Notes under the pieces: generated by a model | Seen by the model: only the letters and a program-made list of their open reading frames with translations | The model's database searches: none | What the model was told of the DNA's origin: nothing | Shown: positions 5,257-10,317 of the stretch, piece after piece | Layout: each line of letters starts with the position of its first letter | Position numbering within the stretch: position 1 is the stretch's first letter | Made by a program: the position numbers and the translations under genes | From: Baffinella frigidus | Lineage: Eukaryota > Cryptophyceae > Cryptomonadales > Baffinellaceae | Reading direction: 5' to 3' | NCBI GenBank assembly: GCA_026770585.1 | Contig: MU646524.1 | Coordinates: forward strand, 42,210 to 52,526 | Length of the DNA: 10,317 nucleotides

Positions 5257-5505
5257 GAAAAATACAGGTTACGAGCCAGTCCCAAAAAGAGCCCCGCGCT
5301 GCCCCGCAGCAGGAAAATACCGACGTGAGAGGTGGGTGAGGTCAGGTGCTGATCAAGCACGCCCGCATCCCGTCACCCACGTTGCCTGGCACCTTCTACA
5401 CATCCGTTTGGGGTCAAGTGTCCCGCGTTGTGACCGGTTGAATGCAGTGTTGTCTGAGACTGGTCTTGAATACAGTGATGTATGAGACTGGCCAGTCTCG
5501 GAGGG
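5257..5505. other. Presumed intron with a 28-bp tandem duplication
   Basis: No convincing exon. TTGAATGCAGTGTTGTCTGA(GACTGGTC) at 5438-5465 is repeated with four changes at 5466-5493. The second copy ends in the palindrome GACTGGCCAGTC. The rest is ordinary GC-rich DNA with short overlapping open frames. Confidence 0.7.
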
Positions 5506-5600
5506 AGAGGGAGACGCAGCGAGGGAGAGATGGGGAGAGGGGGGAGAAAGAGAGAGGGATATAAATATAGAGAGAGAGGCGGGGAAAGAGAGAGAGGAGG
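5506..5600. repeat. GA-rich microsatellite
   Basis: Imperfect GGGAGAGA/GAGAGAGG repeats. On the minus strand this is a CT-rich tract starting just downstream of the donor of exon 5604-5696. The Leu/Ser/Pro frames it creates are low-complexity artefacts. Confidence 0.9.
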
Positions 5601-5603
5601 AAC

Positions 5604-5696
5604 CTGATCTATCCCCTTGCGGCCAGCACCCCCCGTGACCCCCCCCCCATCAATCGGGGCGTGCGCTTTCTTCACCGCATCCAGCAGCGACTGCAC
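5604..5696 (-). CDS. Mini-exon (VQSLLDAVKKAHAPIDGGGV)
   Basis: After acceptor AACGGCACAG the frame reads VQSLLDAVKKAHAPIDGGGV then TGGAGRKGIDQ, 31 codons, phase 0 to 0, ending before GTTCCT. A helix (QSLLDAVKKAH) is followed by a Gly-rich tail that overlaps a homopolymer tract and could hide a frameshift. The acceptor GGCACAG is shared with exon 7399-7459. The donor is weak, and an alternative earlier end is possible. Confidence 0.55.
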
Positions 5697-5703
5697 CTGT
5701 GCC

Positions 5704-6047
5704 GTTCAGGGTTTAGGGTTTAAGGTTAAGGGTTGAGGGTTTAGGGTTTAGGGTTTAGGGTGTATGGTTTAGGGTTTAGGGTTTGGAGTTCGGGGTTTAG
5801 GGTTTAGGGTTCAGGGTTCAGGGTTCAGGGTTCAGGGATTAGGGTGTATGGTGCATGGTTTAGGGTTTAGAGTTTAGGGTTCAGGGTTTAGGGTTTAGGG
5901 TTTGAGGTTTAGGGATCAGGGTTTAGGGTTTAGGGTTTAGGGTTGAGGGTTTGGGGTCTGGGGTTTAGGGTTTAAGGTTTCGGGTTCAGGGTTTAGGGTT
6001 TAAGGTTTCGGGTTTAGGGTTGAGGATACAGGGTTCGGGATTGAGGG
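5704..6047. repeat. Long telomere-like intron block
   Basis: About 340 bp of near-regular GGGTTTAGGG with GGGTTCAGGG and GGGTTTCGGG variants, the longest such block here. It spans the whole presumed intron between exons 6051-6125 and 5604-5696. Confidence 0.93.
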
Positions 6048-6050
6048 TAC

Positions 6051-6125
6051 CGTGCGAGGAACCGCCGAAGCCCAGCTCGAGTGCCCCTCAAAAGCTCGCG
6101 TGTAGAGGGTGGTATGCATGGAGAG
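6051..6125 (-). CDS. Mini-exon (LSMHTTLYTRAFEGHSSWAS), copy 1
   Basis: A strong C/T tract ending GTCTACAAG precedes LSMHTTLYTRAFEGHSSWAS then AVPRT, 25 codons, phase 0 to 0, ending before GTACCC. Its 3' half is duplicated at 6467-6514 with the same donor. EGHSSWASAV superficially recalls a WD40 strand, but one GH is not enough to call that. It is less Leu/Ala-rich than the helical exons. Confidence 0.57.
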
Positions 6126-6240
6126 CTTGTAGACGGTGGAGGAGAGGGGGGTGGGGGGGGAGGTTGGGAGGGTGGAAATGATGCTGGGATGTTGGGGACA
6201 TGGACGGGTGGAAAGGGTGGTGACGGTGGAAGGAGTATCC
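6126..6240. other. G-rich linker, presumed intron
   Basis: On the minus strand this is a long C/T-rich tract, suitable as the polypyrimidine tract of exon 6051-6125. The open frame on the plus strand is Gly/Val/Glu low complexity. No gene is called. Confidence 0.6.
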
Positions 6241-6465
6241 AGGTTTAGGGTTGAGGGTCCAATCCACGCAAGGGTTTGGGGTTTAGAGTTTAGAGTTGAG
6301 GGTTTAGGACGCGGGGTGTAGGGTGCAGGGTGTAGGGTGTAGGATGTAGGGTTTAGGGTGTAGGTTGCAGGGTGTAGGGTGTAGGGTGTAGGGTGTAGGG
6401 TGTAGGGTGTAGGGTGTAGGGTGTAGGGTGAAGGGTGTAGGGTGTAGGGTGTAGGGTGTAGGGTA
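6241..6465. repeat. Telomere-like block with homogeneous (GGGTGTA)n array
   Basis: Starts as mixed GGGTTTAGGG/GGGTTGAGGG and becomes an almost perfect 7-bp array of GGGTGTA (about 6345-6465), ending at the donor of exon 6467-6514. The change of unit inside one intron shows local homogenisation. Confidence 0.93.
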
Positions 6466-6466
6466 C

Positions 6467-6514
6467 CGCGCGAGGAACCGCCGAAGAAAAGCTGGAGTAC
6501 CCCTCCGCGTCGTT
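6467..6514 (-). CDS. Mini-exon (NDAEGYSSFSSAVPRA), copy 2
   Basis: Sixteen codons, phase 0 to 0, between CTCAG and GTACCC: NDAEGYSSFSSAVPRA. It aligns with EGHSSWASAVPRT of exon 6051-6125, keeping the donor and frame while the 5' portion differs. The two copies are separated by the (GGGTGTA)n block, so exon plus donor was duplicated and the intron between was rebuilt from repeats. Confidence 0.52.
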
Positions 6515-6515
6515 C

Positions 6516-6906
6516 TGAGGGTTAGGGATTGGGGTTTAGGATCAAGGGTCCAGAGTTGAGATTTGAGAATTTAGGATTCAGGGTTTAGAGTTTAGATTTT
6601 AGGGTTGAGGGTTCAGGGTGTAGGGTTTAGGGTTTAGGGTGTAGGGTTCAGGGTTTAGGGTTTGAGGTTTAGAGTTTAGCGTATAGAGTTTGGAGTTTAT
6701 GGTGTGTTCCTCCGTGTTATCCTGCCAACATGAACCCATCATGAGCCCAGGATGAGTGTTGAGGCAAACAATAGGGGTTCAGGGTACAGAGTACAGGGTT
6801 TAGGGTTGAGGATTTGGGGTTTAGGGTGTAGGGTTTAAGGTTCAGGGTGTGTGGTTGAGGGTAGGGTGTACGGTTTATGGTTTGGAGTGTAGGGAGAGGA
6901 CAGCAC
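6516..6906. repeat. Telomere-like intron, two blocks with a short unique core
   Basis: 6516-6705 and 6775-6895 are degenerate GGGTTTAGGG/GGGTGTAGGG. The unique core (about 6706-6774) reads around CTGCCAACATGAACCCATCA with short direct repeats (GAACCCATCATGAGCCCAGGATGAG) and shows no splice-bounded frame. Confidence 0.85.
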
Positions 6907-6984
6907 CTTCTCGACCTTGACAATCAACAGCGAGAACCAACAAAGAGCTTTCGCGGGAGGTGGATGGTAAGAGGCAACGGCGAG
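6907..6984 (-). CDS. Mini-exon (LAVASYHPPPAKALCWFSLL), array copy D
   Basis: After GTTGTACAG the frame reads LAVASYHPPPAKALCWFSLL then IVKVEK, 26 codons, phase 0 to 0, ending before GTGCTG. Only LLxVKVEK, the acceptor and the flanking intron ends match exons 7031-7105 and 7236-7352; the middle is unrelated. It is either a highly diverged or recombinant copy. If expressed it would replace the DALLMGGAPALVA helix with a Pro/Trp-containing one. Confidence 0.58.
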
Positions 6985-7030
6985 CTGTACAACTGGACAA
7001 CTTACTGGAATGTGAGAGGGGAGGAAGCAC

Positions 7031-7105
7031 CTTCTCGACCTTGACAAGAAGCGCGACCAGCGCCGGTGCGCCCCCCATCAGGAGTGCGTCCAACCGCGAA
7101 ACCAC
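7031..7105 (-). CDS. Mini-exon (LDALLMGGAPALVALLVKVE), array copy C
   Basis: After GTTGTACAG it reads VVSR then LDALLMGGAPALVALLVKVE and K, 25 codons, phase 0 to 0, before GTGCTT. From LDALLMGG to the donor it is nearly identical to exon 7236-7352, a very recent duplication, but it lacks the VDLLESPEVALCELG half. The intron separating it from copy D is only 46 nt and shares its ends with the other introns of this array. Confidence 0.76.
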
Positions 7106-7235
7106 CTGTACAACTGTACAACTAACTGTAGAAATGAGCAAACAACTATACAATCTGACTGAAGTGTGAGAGGGCAGCACCGTAGGGTCGATAGGGTGGA
7201 GGAGAGGTCGGGACGGTGTGGGGAAGGAATATCAC

Positions 7236-7352
7236 CTTCTCGACCTTGACAAGAAGCGCGACCAGCGCCGGTGCGCCCCCCATCAGGAGAGCATCCAGTA
7301 GAGAGATCCCCAGCTCGCATAGCGCCACCTCGGGAGATTCGAGTAGGTCCAC
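7236..7352 (-). CDS. Helical exon (VDLLESPEVALCELGISLLD), array copy B, full length
   Basis: After AAATGCAG the frame reads VDLLESPEVALCELGISLLD then ALLMGGAPALVALLVKVEK, exactly 39 codons, phase 0 to 0, before GTGATA. Two Leu-rich amphipathic helices around an MGGAP turn look like an armadillo/HEAT unit or the helical RIH-type repeats of calcium-release channels; the resemblance is by eye only. Its first half is paralogous to 7399-7459 and its second half to 7031-7105, so it appears to be the parent or a fusion of the two. Confidence 0.8.
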
Positions 7353-7398
7353 CTGCATTTAGGGTTTAGGGTTAAACCACCCTGATCCCTATGTATAG

Positions 7399-7459
7399 CG
7401 CGTTGTGGAGAGACCCCCAACTCGCACAGCGCTACTTCGGAAGACTCAAGCAAGTCCAC
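7399..7459 (-). CDS. Helical exon (VDLLESSEVALCELGVS), array copy A, 3' end unclear
   Basis: After GGCACAG it reads VDLLESSEVALCELGVSPQR, matching the first 17 codons of exon 7236-7352 with only two amino-acid changes but six third-position changes, so the protein was conserved. After GVS similarity stops. No clear in-frame donor follows (CAGGGTGGTT is the nearest GT context, out of phase). The end given here is approximate. The copy may be truncated. Confidence 0.55.
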
Positions 7460-7479
7460 CTGTGCCTAAATAAATCACG

Positions 7480-7665
7480 TTAAACGAACAAAGCGAGGGC
7501 ATCAAACGGCGGTGGCAGGTTTGAGGTGGCAGCGAGTGGCTCAAAGCGCGTGTAGCAGCAGCTTGGGTGGCCGGCATGGCTGAGGCGGCAGGGCATCAAC
7601 GACCTATTGCTTCGGGCCAGGCGATTATCTGAAGTAGGATGCGCCTCCGTATCAGGTGGCAGGGC
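7480..7665 (-). CDS. Possible exon after TTTCAG, frame ambiguous
   Basis: A good acceptor (CCGCTCTTTCAG) opens onto 61 codons to a TAA: ALPPDTEAHPTSDNRLARSN... ending PPFDALALFV. In the +1 frame a shorter helical reading HLIRRRILLQIIAWPEAI is also possible and resembles IRRRCLALLHVLL of exon 3212-3262. I cannot choose between them. The sequence 5' of the acceptor is a decayed copy of the 3' end of exon 7899-7982. Confidence 0.33.
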   Translation of the reverse strand, partial: ALPPDTEAHPTSDNRLARSNRSLMPCRLSHAGHPSCCYTRFEPLAATSNLPPPFDALALFV

Positions 7666-7675
7666 CTGAAAGAGC

Positions 7676-7724
7676 GGGGTGGCGGGAGGGTAGGTACCAC
7701 GCCGTGAAGCAATGCAAAGCCTGG
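7676..7724 (-). pseudogene. Decayed copy of the 3' end of exon 7899-7982
   Basis: CCAGGCTTTGCATTGCTTCA followed by CGGCGTGGTACC matches CCAGGCTCGGCATGCTTCAC followed by GTCGCGGTACC, with an inserted base and the donor GT changed to GG. The exon body is missing. It is another case of a duplication restricted to the exon/donor junction. Confidence 0.6.
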
Positions 7725-7730
7725 ACGCGA

Positions 7731-7822
7731 AAACCACCCACAACCACCCACCAACTTTCGGCCCCAGATTCTTCGGCCCCAGAAACCACCCACAACCACC
7801 CACCAACTTTCGGCCCCAGACT
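7731..7822. repeat. 52-bp tandem duplication, interspersed element copies 1 and 2
   Basis: AAACCACCCACAACCACCCA CCAACTTTCGGCCCCAGA occurs at 7731 and 7783, separated by a partial CTTCGGCCCCAG. A 37-bp perfect inverted copy lies at 10245-10281. The terminal-inverted-repeat-like arrangement and exact identity over 2.5 kb suggest a mobile or gene-converted element. No transposase is visible between them. Confidence 0.85.
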
Positions 7823-7898
7823 CAACGGTGAACAGCGCGTCAAACGGCCATGCCGTGCATTCTATTCAAAAAGCAGGGTAGCGGGAGGGTACCGCGAC

Positions 7899-7982
7899 GT
7901 GAAGCATGCCGAGCCTGGCCGCGAGGACGCGAAGCGACATGCTCCCCTGCAACATCTCTACCAACGCCCGCCCGGTCGCCAC
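7899..7982 (-). CDS. Helical exon (VATGRALVEMLQGSMSLRVL)
   Basis: After GGGGGAAACAG the frame reads VATGRALVEMLQGSMSLRVL then AARLGMLH, exactly 28 codons, phase 0 to 0, ending before GTCGCG. Two amphipathic helices separated by QGSMS give the armadillo/HEAT style of neighbouring exons. A decayed copy of its 3' end lies at 7676-7724. The plus strand is also open (7906-8091), but the splice bounds and helical pattern favour the minus strand. Confidence 0.6.
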
Positions 7983-8320
7983 CTGTTTCCCCCGCAACGA
8001 AGACTCCTTCAATGAGCACTCATACCGCTGGCACGCAACCAATTTTGACGTCTGCCCCGCGCCACCAGATTTCCGCCAACCTTCACACTGAGTTATCTGG
8101 CTTTTGCGCGCCACCTGCCCCGCGCGCAACCACACTGCTTGCGCGAGGGGCTTCCTTCAACGCTCAGGTTTGCGACCGCAAGTCCTCGATTTGTACCAAG
8201 AAGGGGTCGGGAATGAACCCCCCCGCGGTGGTAATTCGCCACAAAGGACGATAGGAAAGAGGATTCCGTCTCGGTGCACTGACACCTCTGGCAGGACACC
8301 CCTCTCCTCGGATCATGTAA
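7983..8320. other. Low-repeat stretch, presumed intron or missed exons
   Basis: Ordinary-complexity DNA open in several frames. Minus-strand segments such as SSFLSSFVANYHRGG (about 8215-8262) could be exonic, and a plus-strand frame at 7906-8091 contains a natural-looking RNEDSFNEHSYRWHATNFDV. No duplicated copy or clear splice pair decides, so no gene is called. Confidence 0.4.
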
Positions 8321-8379
8321 CGGTTTCGGGTTTCAGATTTCGGGTTTCGGGTTTTGGGGTTCGGGTTTCGGGGTTCCGG

Positions 8380-8410
<31 letters not shown>

Positions 8411-8465
8411 GGGGGTTGGGGTTTAGGGTTTAGGGTCTAGGGTCTGGGGTTAGTTATAGGGTGCG
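8320..8465. repeat. Telomere-like block, GGTTTCG/GGTTTTC variant
   Basis: Here the unit is mainly GGGTTTCGGG and GGTTTTCGGT rather than GGGTTTAGGG, returning to GGGTTTAGGG at 8418-8440. It abuts the donor side of exon 8483-8551. Confidence 0.92.
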
Positions 8466-8482
8466 GGAGTAAAGCGGCTCAC

Positions 8483-8551
8483 CACGACGCGCTGGGCGGT
8501 GGGGTCTGTCCAGCTGCTTTCATCCGCCAGCATCACCAGCGATAGTTGAAC
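8483..8551 (-). CDS. Mini-exon (VQLSLVMLADESSWTDPTAQ)
   Basis: After TGTGTGAGCAG the frame reads VQLSLVMLADESSWTDPTAQ then RVV, exactly 23 codons, phase 0 to 0, ending at a consensus donor GTGAGC. It is a hydrophobic helix then a polar acidic loop. It has the best splice-site pair in the window, but no paralogue was found here to test the frame. Confidence 0.62.
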
Positions 8552-8825
8552 CTGCTCACACAATACCCACACGGGCCTCAGACACCCCGCGTTGTTTTTA
8601 CCCGGAAACCCAGCATTGCAAGCAGGGAATGCCCTTTGCATGCGGGTGTGCATCAGAAACCGGCATTGAATGCTGGTGTGTATCAGAAAACACGCGCGTT
8701 TGCACCACGGTCGTGCACTGAAGAACATGAGAAAACAGCAACCGTAAGACGCGGCACCGTCAAAGCAACATGCCCTAGATATACACATGGTGTGCGGATG
8801 TCCTTGATATTCACGTTTTATGTTA
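8552..8825. repeat. Presumed intron with 30-bp imperfect tandem repeat (8603-8700)
   Basis: TGCGGGTGTGCATCAGAAAC(CGGCATTGAA) at 8641 is followed by TGCTGGTGTGTATCAGAAAA at 8671. A third, weaker copy around 8603-8625 has GGAAACCCAGCATTGCAA. The remainder is open on both strands but shows no splice-bounded island. No gene is called. Confidence 0.65.
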
Positions 8826-8880
8826 GTTTTTAGGGTTGAGGGCTGAGGGATGAGGGTCTAGAGTTGAGGGTGTAGGTTTC
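8826..8880. repeat. Short telomere-like block
   Basis: GGGTTGAGGGCTGAGGGATGAGGG variants lie just downstream (minus-strand sense) of the donor of exon 8892-9054. Confidence 0.85.
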
Positions 8881-8891
8881 AGGACTGGTAC

Positions 8892-9054
8892 CATCTGCTC
8901 CAGCGCCGCCCGGGTCTCCTGGGCCTGAACCCGCAGAAGTGCCCTCCCGACTCGACTCGGCGGCAACGACGCCTGCCGGCGGTGCACGATTTGATTCTCA
9001 AGAACACAGACGCGTGTGGCTGCGTGATCGCTGTCTAGGGTGTTGGATGCGGGG
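8892..9054 (-). CDS. 54-codon exon with coiled-coil-like end (RVQAQETRAALEQM)
   Basis: After CGCTTGCAG the minus strand reads PASNTLDSDHAATRVCVLEN, QIVHRRQASLPPSRVGRALL, RVQAQETRAALEQM, ending before donor GTACCA. The C-terminal third is a charged heptad-like helix. The island is 163 nt, one base plus 54 codons, so its acceptor is phase 2. That does not fit the phase-0 donor of 9129-9194. Either another exon intervenes or a different acceptor is used. The composition and abrupt transition to telomere-like repeats on both sides support coding. Confidence 0.62.
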
Positions 9055-9065
9055 CTGCAAGCGGT

Positions 9066-9126
9066 GTAGGGTTTAGGGTGTAGGGTTAAGGTTGTGGGGT
9101 TGAGGGTGTGGGGTTGAGGGTGTAGG
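9066..9126. repeat. Short telomere-like block
   Basis: GGGTTTAGGGTGTAGGGTTAAGG and GGGTTGAGGGTGTGG variants form the presumed intron between 9129-9194 and 8892-9054. Confidence 0.88.
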
Positions 9127-9128
9127 AC

Positions 9129-9194
9129 CTGAGCGGGGAAGTAGAGGGCGAGAGTGTTCATGGCTCGGACTTTGAAGAGGGTCGGGCAGAGGGC
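9129..9194 (-). pseudogene. Truncated copy of exon 9539-9661 (ALCPTLFKVRAMNTLALYFP)
   Basis: Twenty-two codons, ALCPTLFKVRAMNTLALYFP then AQ before GTCCTA, match the 3' half of exon 9539-9661 (ALCPALFKVRVMDTLALYFR, AE). Upstream the match stops exactly where the CT microsatellite starts, and no AG acceptor exists in that tract. The reading frame is open through the microsatellite, so the fragment could be reached only by read-through or as part of a much larger low-complexity exon. Probably a 5'-truncated duplicate. Confidence 0.55.
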
Positions 9195-9536
9195 CAGAGG
9201 GAGAGAGGGAGAGAGATCGAGGGTGAGAAAGAGAGGGGGGGGGGGGTAAGGAACGATGGAGAGGGAGCGAGGGAGAGAGGGAGAGAGGGAGAGAGGGAGA
9301 GAGGGAGAGAGGGAGAGGGGGATGGAGGGAGAGAGGGGGAGGGGAAGAGAGGGAGAGAGGGATAGAGGGAGATAGAGAGAGAGGGAGAGAGGGAGATATA
9401 TGGAGAGGGAGAGAGGGAGAGCGGGAGCGGGAGAGAGGGAGAGAGGGAGAGAGGAGGAGAAGGGGAGAGGGAGAGAGGGAGAGAGGGGGAGAGGGCGAGA
9501 GGGAGAAAGGAAGAGTGCGAAAGGGGCAGAGGGAAG
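9195..9536. repeat. Long GA/CT microsatellite (GGGAGAGA)n
   Basis: About 340 bp of GGGAGAGAGGGAGAGA with interruptions. On the minus strand it is CT-rich and yields long Leu-Ser-Pro open frames in several registers, which I treat as artefacts. It separates the two copies of the ALCPALFKVR exon. Confidence 0.95.
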
Positions 9537-9538
9537 AC

Positions 9539-9661
9539 CTCAGCGCGGAAGTAGAGAGCGAGGGTGTCCATAACCCGGACTTTGAAGAGGGCCGGGCAGA
9601 GGGCTCGCGACGCCCGGAGCACTTCCAGGGCTTCGGATATGAACCCCGCGGCGCGTGCAAT
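9539..9661 (-). CDS. Helical exon (IARAAGFISEALEVLRASRA), full copy
   Basis: After CCCTCCACCAG the frame reads IARAAGFISEALEVLRASRA, LCPALFKVRVMDTLALYFRA, E: exactly 41 codons, phase 0 to 0, ending before GTCTTC. Two strong amphipathic helices (FISEALEVLRASRAL and FKVRVMDTLALYF) match the alpha-solenoid character of the other exons. The 3' half is duplicated at 9129-9194 (four of 22 residues changed besides silent changes). CT microsatellites lie on both sides. Confidence 0.72.
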
Positions 9662-9683
9662 CTGGTGGAGGGTTTGGTGTCTG

Positions 9684-9796
9684 TGTGAGAGAGAGAGAGC
9701 AAGAGAGAGAGAGAGAAAGAAAGAGAGAGAGAGAGAAAAAGAGAGCGCGCGAGGGAGAGAGAGAGAGTGAAAGAGAGCGAGACAGAGAGAAAAGGT
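9684..9796. repeat. GA/CT microsatellite
   Basis: A dense GAGAGAGA tract with AAAG interruptions. On the minus strand it forms an extremely long polypyrimidine tract before the acceptor of exon 9539-9661. Confidence 0.95.
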
Positions 9797-9813
9797 CAGC
9801 GGGAAGAGGGCAC

Positions 9814-9837
9814 GCCGTCGACGTCGGAGAGGGTGCC
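9814..9837 (-). CDS. Possible micro-exon (GTLSDVDG)
   Basis: CAACTACTCAG is followed by GGC ACC CTC TCC GAC GTC GAC GGC and a GTGCCC donor: eight codons, phase 0 to 0. This is a natural-looking acidic loop, but far too short for certainty. Confidence 0.25.
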
Positions 9838-10119
9838 CTGAGTAGTTGATGCGGGACATAAAAGAGGTGCACGCGGAGGAGAGCGGGAGCACAACGTTCA
9901 CCATGTCACTGGCCGACCCAGAACTTCAATCAACGGGCGGACTACAACAAAATTCCGGGAATCACCCACACGTGGATAATCCATAGGACCCTACGGTAGG
10001 CACAACTGAGGGACAAAGGCTGGTCCTACGGATATCCGAACCGCTTCTGGTCGGGTTTTGCCGATAAAAGTCATTCGTAGCCCGCCGTGTGGGTAGGGCC
10101 GAATCTGAGTGATTCTCAC
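9838..10119. other. Unique-sequence stretch, presumed intron
   Basis: Balanced-composition DNA without repeats. A minus-strand frame through it ends at 9991. A further micro-exon (SGSASDM before GTGAAC, near 9903-9924) fits the phase-2 donor of 10120-10187 but is not reported as a gene. Confidence 0.4.
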
Positions 10120-10187
10120 CCCTGGATGGCGTTGGCATCTGCCGCGATCATACCCTGGAGCCAGAGCACGCTTTGCGTCCAAAGATA
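10120..10187 (-). CDS. Possible mini-exon (TQSVLWLQGMIAADANAIQ)
   Basis: After AACGTAG the frame reads YLW then TQSVLWLQGMIAADANAIQ plus two bases, ending before a consensus donor GTGAGA (phase 0 in, 2 out). It is a Leu/Ala helix followed by ADANAIQ, in keeping with the solenoid-like exons. There is no paralogue, and a different frame (DAKRALAPGYDRG) is also open, hence moderate-low confidence. Confidence 0.42.
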
Positions 10188-10244
10188 CTACGTTTCCCAA
10201 GTCGATGAATGACCCAGCACGTCAACCATCGAGCGAATTTGGAG

Positions 10245-10281
10245 GAATCTGGGGCCGAAAGTTGGTGGGTGGTTGTGGGTG
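10245..10281. repeat. Inverted copy of the 7731 element (37 bp, perfect)
   Basis: GAATCTGGGGCCGAAAGTTG GTGGGTGGTTGTGGGTG is the exact reverse complement of 7735-7771. It runs directly into the (GGGTGT)n tract. Confidence 0.9.
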
Positions 10282-10317
10282 TGGGTGTGGGTGTGGGTGT
10301 GGGTGTGGGTGTGGGTG
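10275..10317. repeat. (GGGTGT)n simple repeat at window edge
   Basis: A six-base tandem repeat, GGGTGT, starts from the GTTGTGGGTG end of the interspersed element and continues to the window end. Confidence 0.93.

Noticed and set aside
6051-6125. WD40 repeat call from EGHSSWASAV
   Set aside because: A single Gly-His motif with no Trp-Asp and no further blades; insufficient.
5704-6465. True chromosome telomere
   Set aside because: The repeats are degenerate, interrupted by exons and of mixed unit type; they look interstitial and intronic.
7906-8091. Plus-strand gene (RNEDSFNEHSYRWHATNFDV)
   Set aside because: Natural-looking composition, but it is antisense to exon 7899-7982 and has no start context or splice pair; kept only as an alternative.
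8195-8260. tRNA-like GGTTCATTCCC motif on the minus strand
   Set aside because: No acceptor stem, D-arm or anticodon arm could be folded around it by eye.
9158-9904. 248-codon Leu/Ser/Pro-rich open frame as a protein
   Set aside because: Almost entirely the translation of a CT microsatellite, open in more than one register; only the ends resemble exons.

Overview
The window looks like nuclear DNA of a eukaryote, most likely a GC-rich microalga. It has no bacterial-style gene packing. Its spacers are built from degenerate plant/alga-type telomere-like repeats (GGGTTTAGGG and GGGTTGAGGG variants), GA/CT microsatellites and minisatellites. Between the spacers lie short islands of ordinary-complexity DNA that read as mini-exons on the minus strand. 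The exact lineage cannot be fixed from sequence alone; a green alga or a dinoflagellate would both fit, and this is inference.

Main reading: most or all of the window is the interior of one very long minus-strand gene, or of a few related ones, transcribed from high to low coordinates. About 25 candidate exons of roughly 24-165 nt can be placed. Each starts after an AG (usually CAG or AAG) and ends before GT. Most are a whole number of codons with phase 0 at both ends, and most encode amphipathic, Leu/Ala/Glu/Val-rich helices resembling armadillo/HEAT-type alpha-solenoid units. No convincing start codon, promoter or polyadenylation site was found, so both gene ends probably lie outside.

The striking feature is repeated exon duplication. 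Paralogous exon pairs or arrays occur at 731-818/921-1009, 1223-1317/1447-1528, 3968-4099/4118-4249, 4449-4535/4870-4968 (plus 5003-5045), 6051-6125/6467-6514, 6907-6984/7031-7105/7236-7352/7399-7459 and 9129-9194/9539-9661. Several pairs differ mainly at third codon positions. That confirms strand and frame and shows selection on the protein before or after duplication. Other copies keep only the last few codons plus the 5' splice site, or have lost a splice site, so exon birth and decay are both visible.

Layout, low to high coordinate: 1-730, G-tract, 35-bp and 33-bp tandem repeats, possible exon 419-473, C-rich telomere-like block. 731-1530, two exon pairs joined by a phase-1 intron. 1530-3210, telomere-like introns, three good exons (1770-1889, 2072-2236, 2817-2897) and a TAGG minisatellite. 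3212-5260, the densest exon region with two duplicated families and a repeated intron sequence. 5260-7480, long telomere-like blocks with five to eight exons. 7480-9060, a less repetitive stretch with three clear exons and a 37-bp inverted-repeat element whose partner lies at 10245-10281. 9060-9800, an exon pair split by a large GA/CT microsatellite. 9800-10317, two weak exons and a terminal (GGGTGT)n tract.
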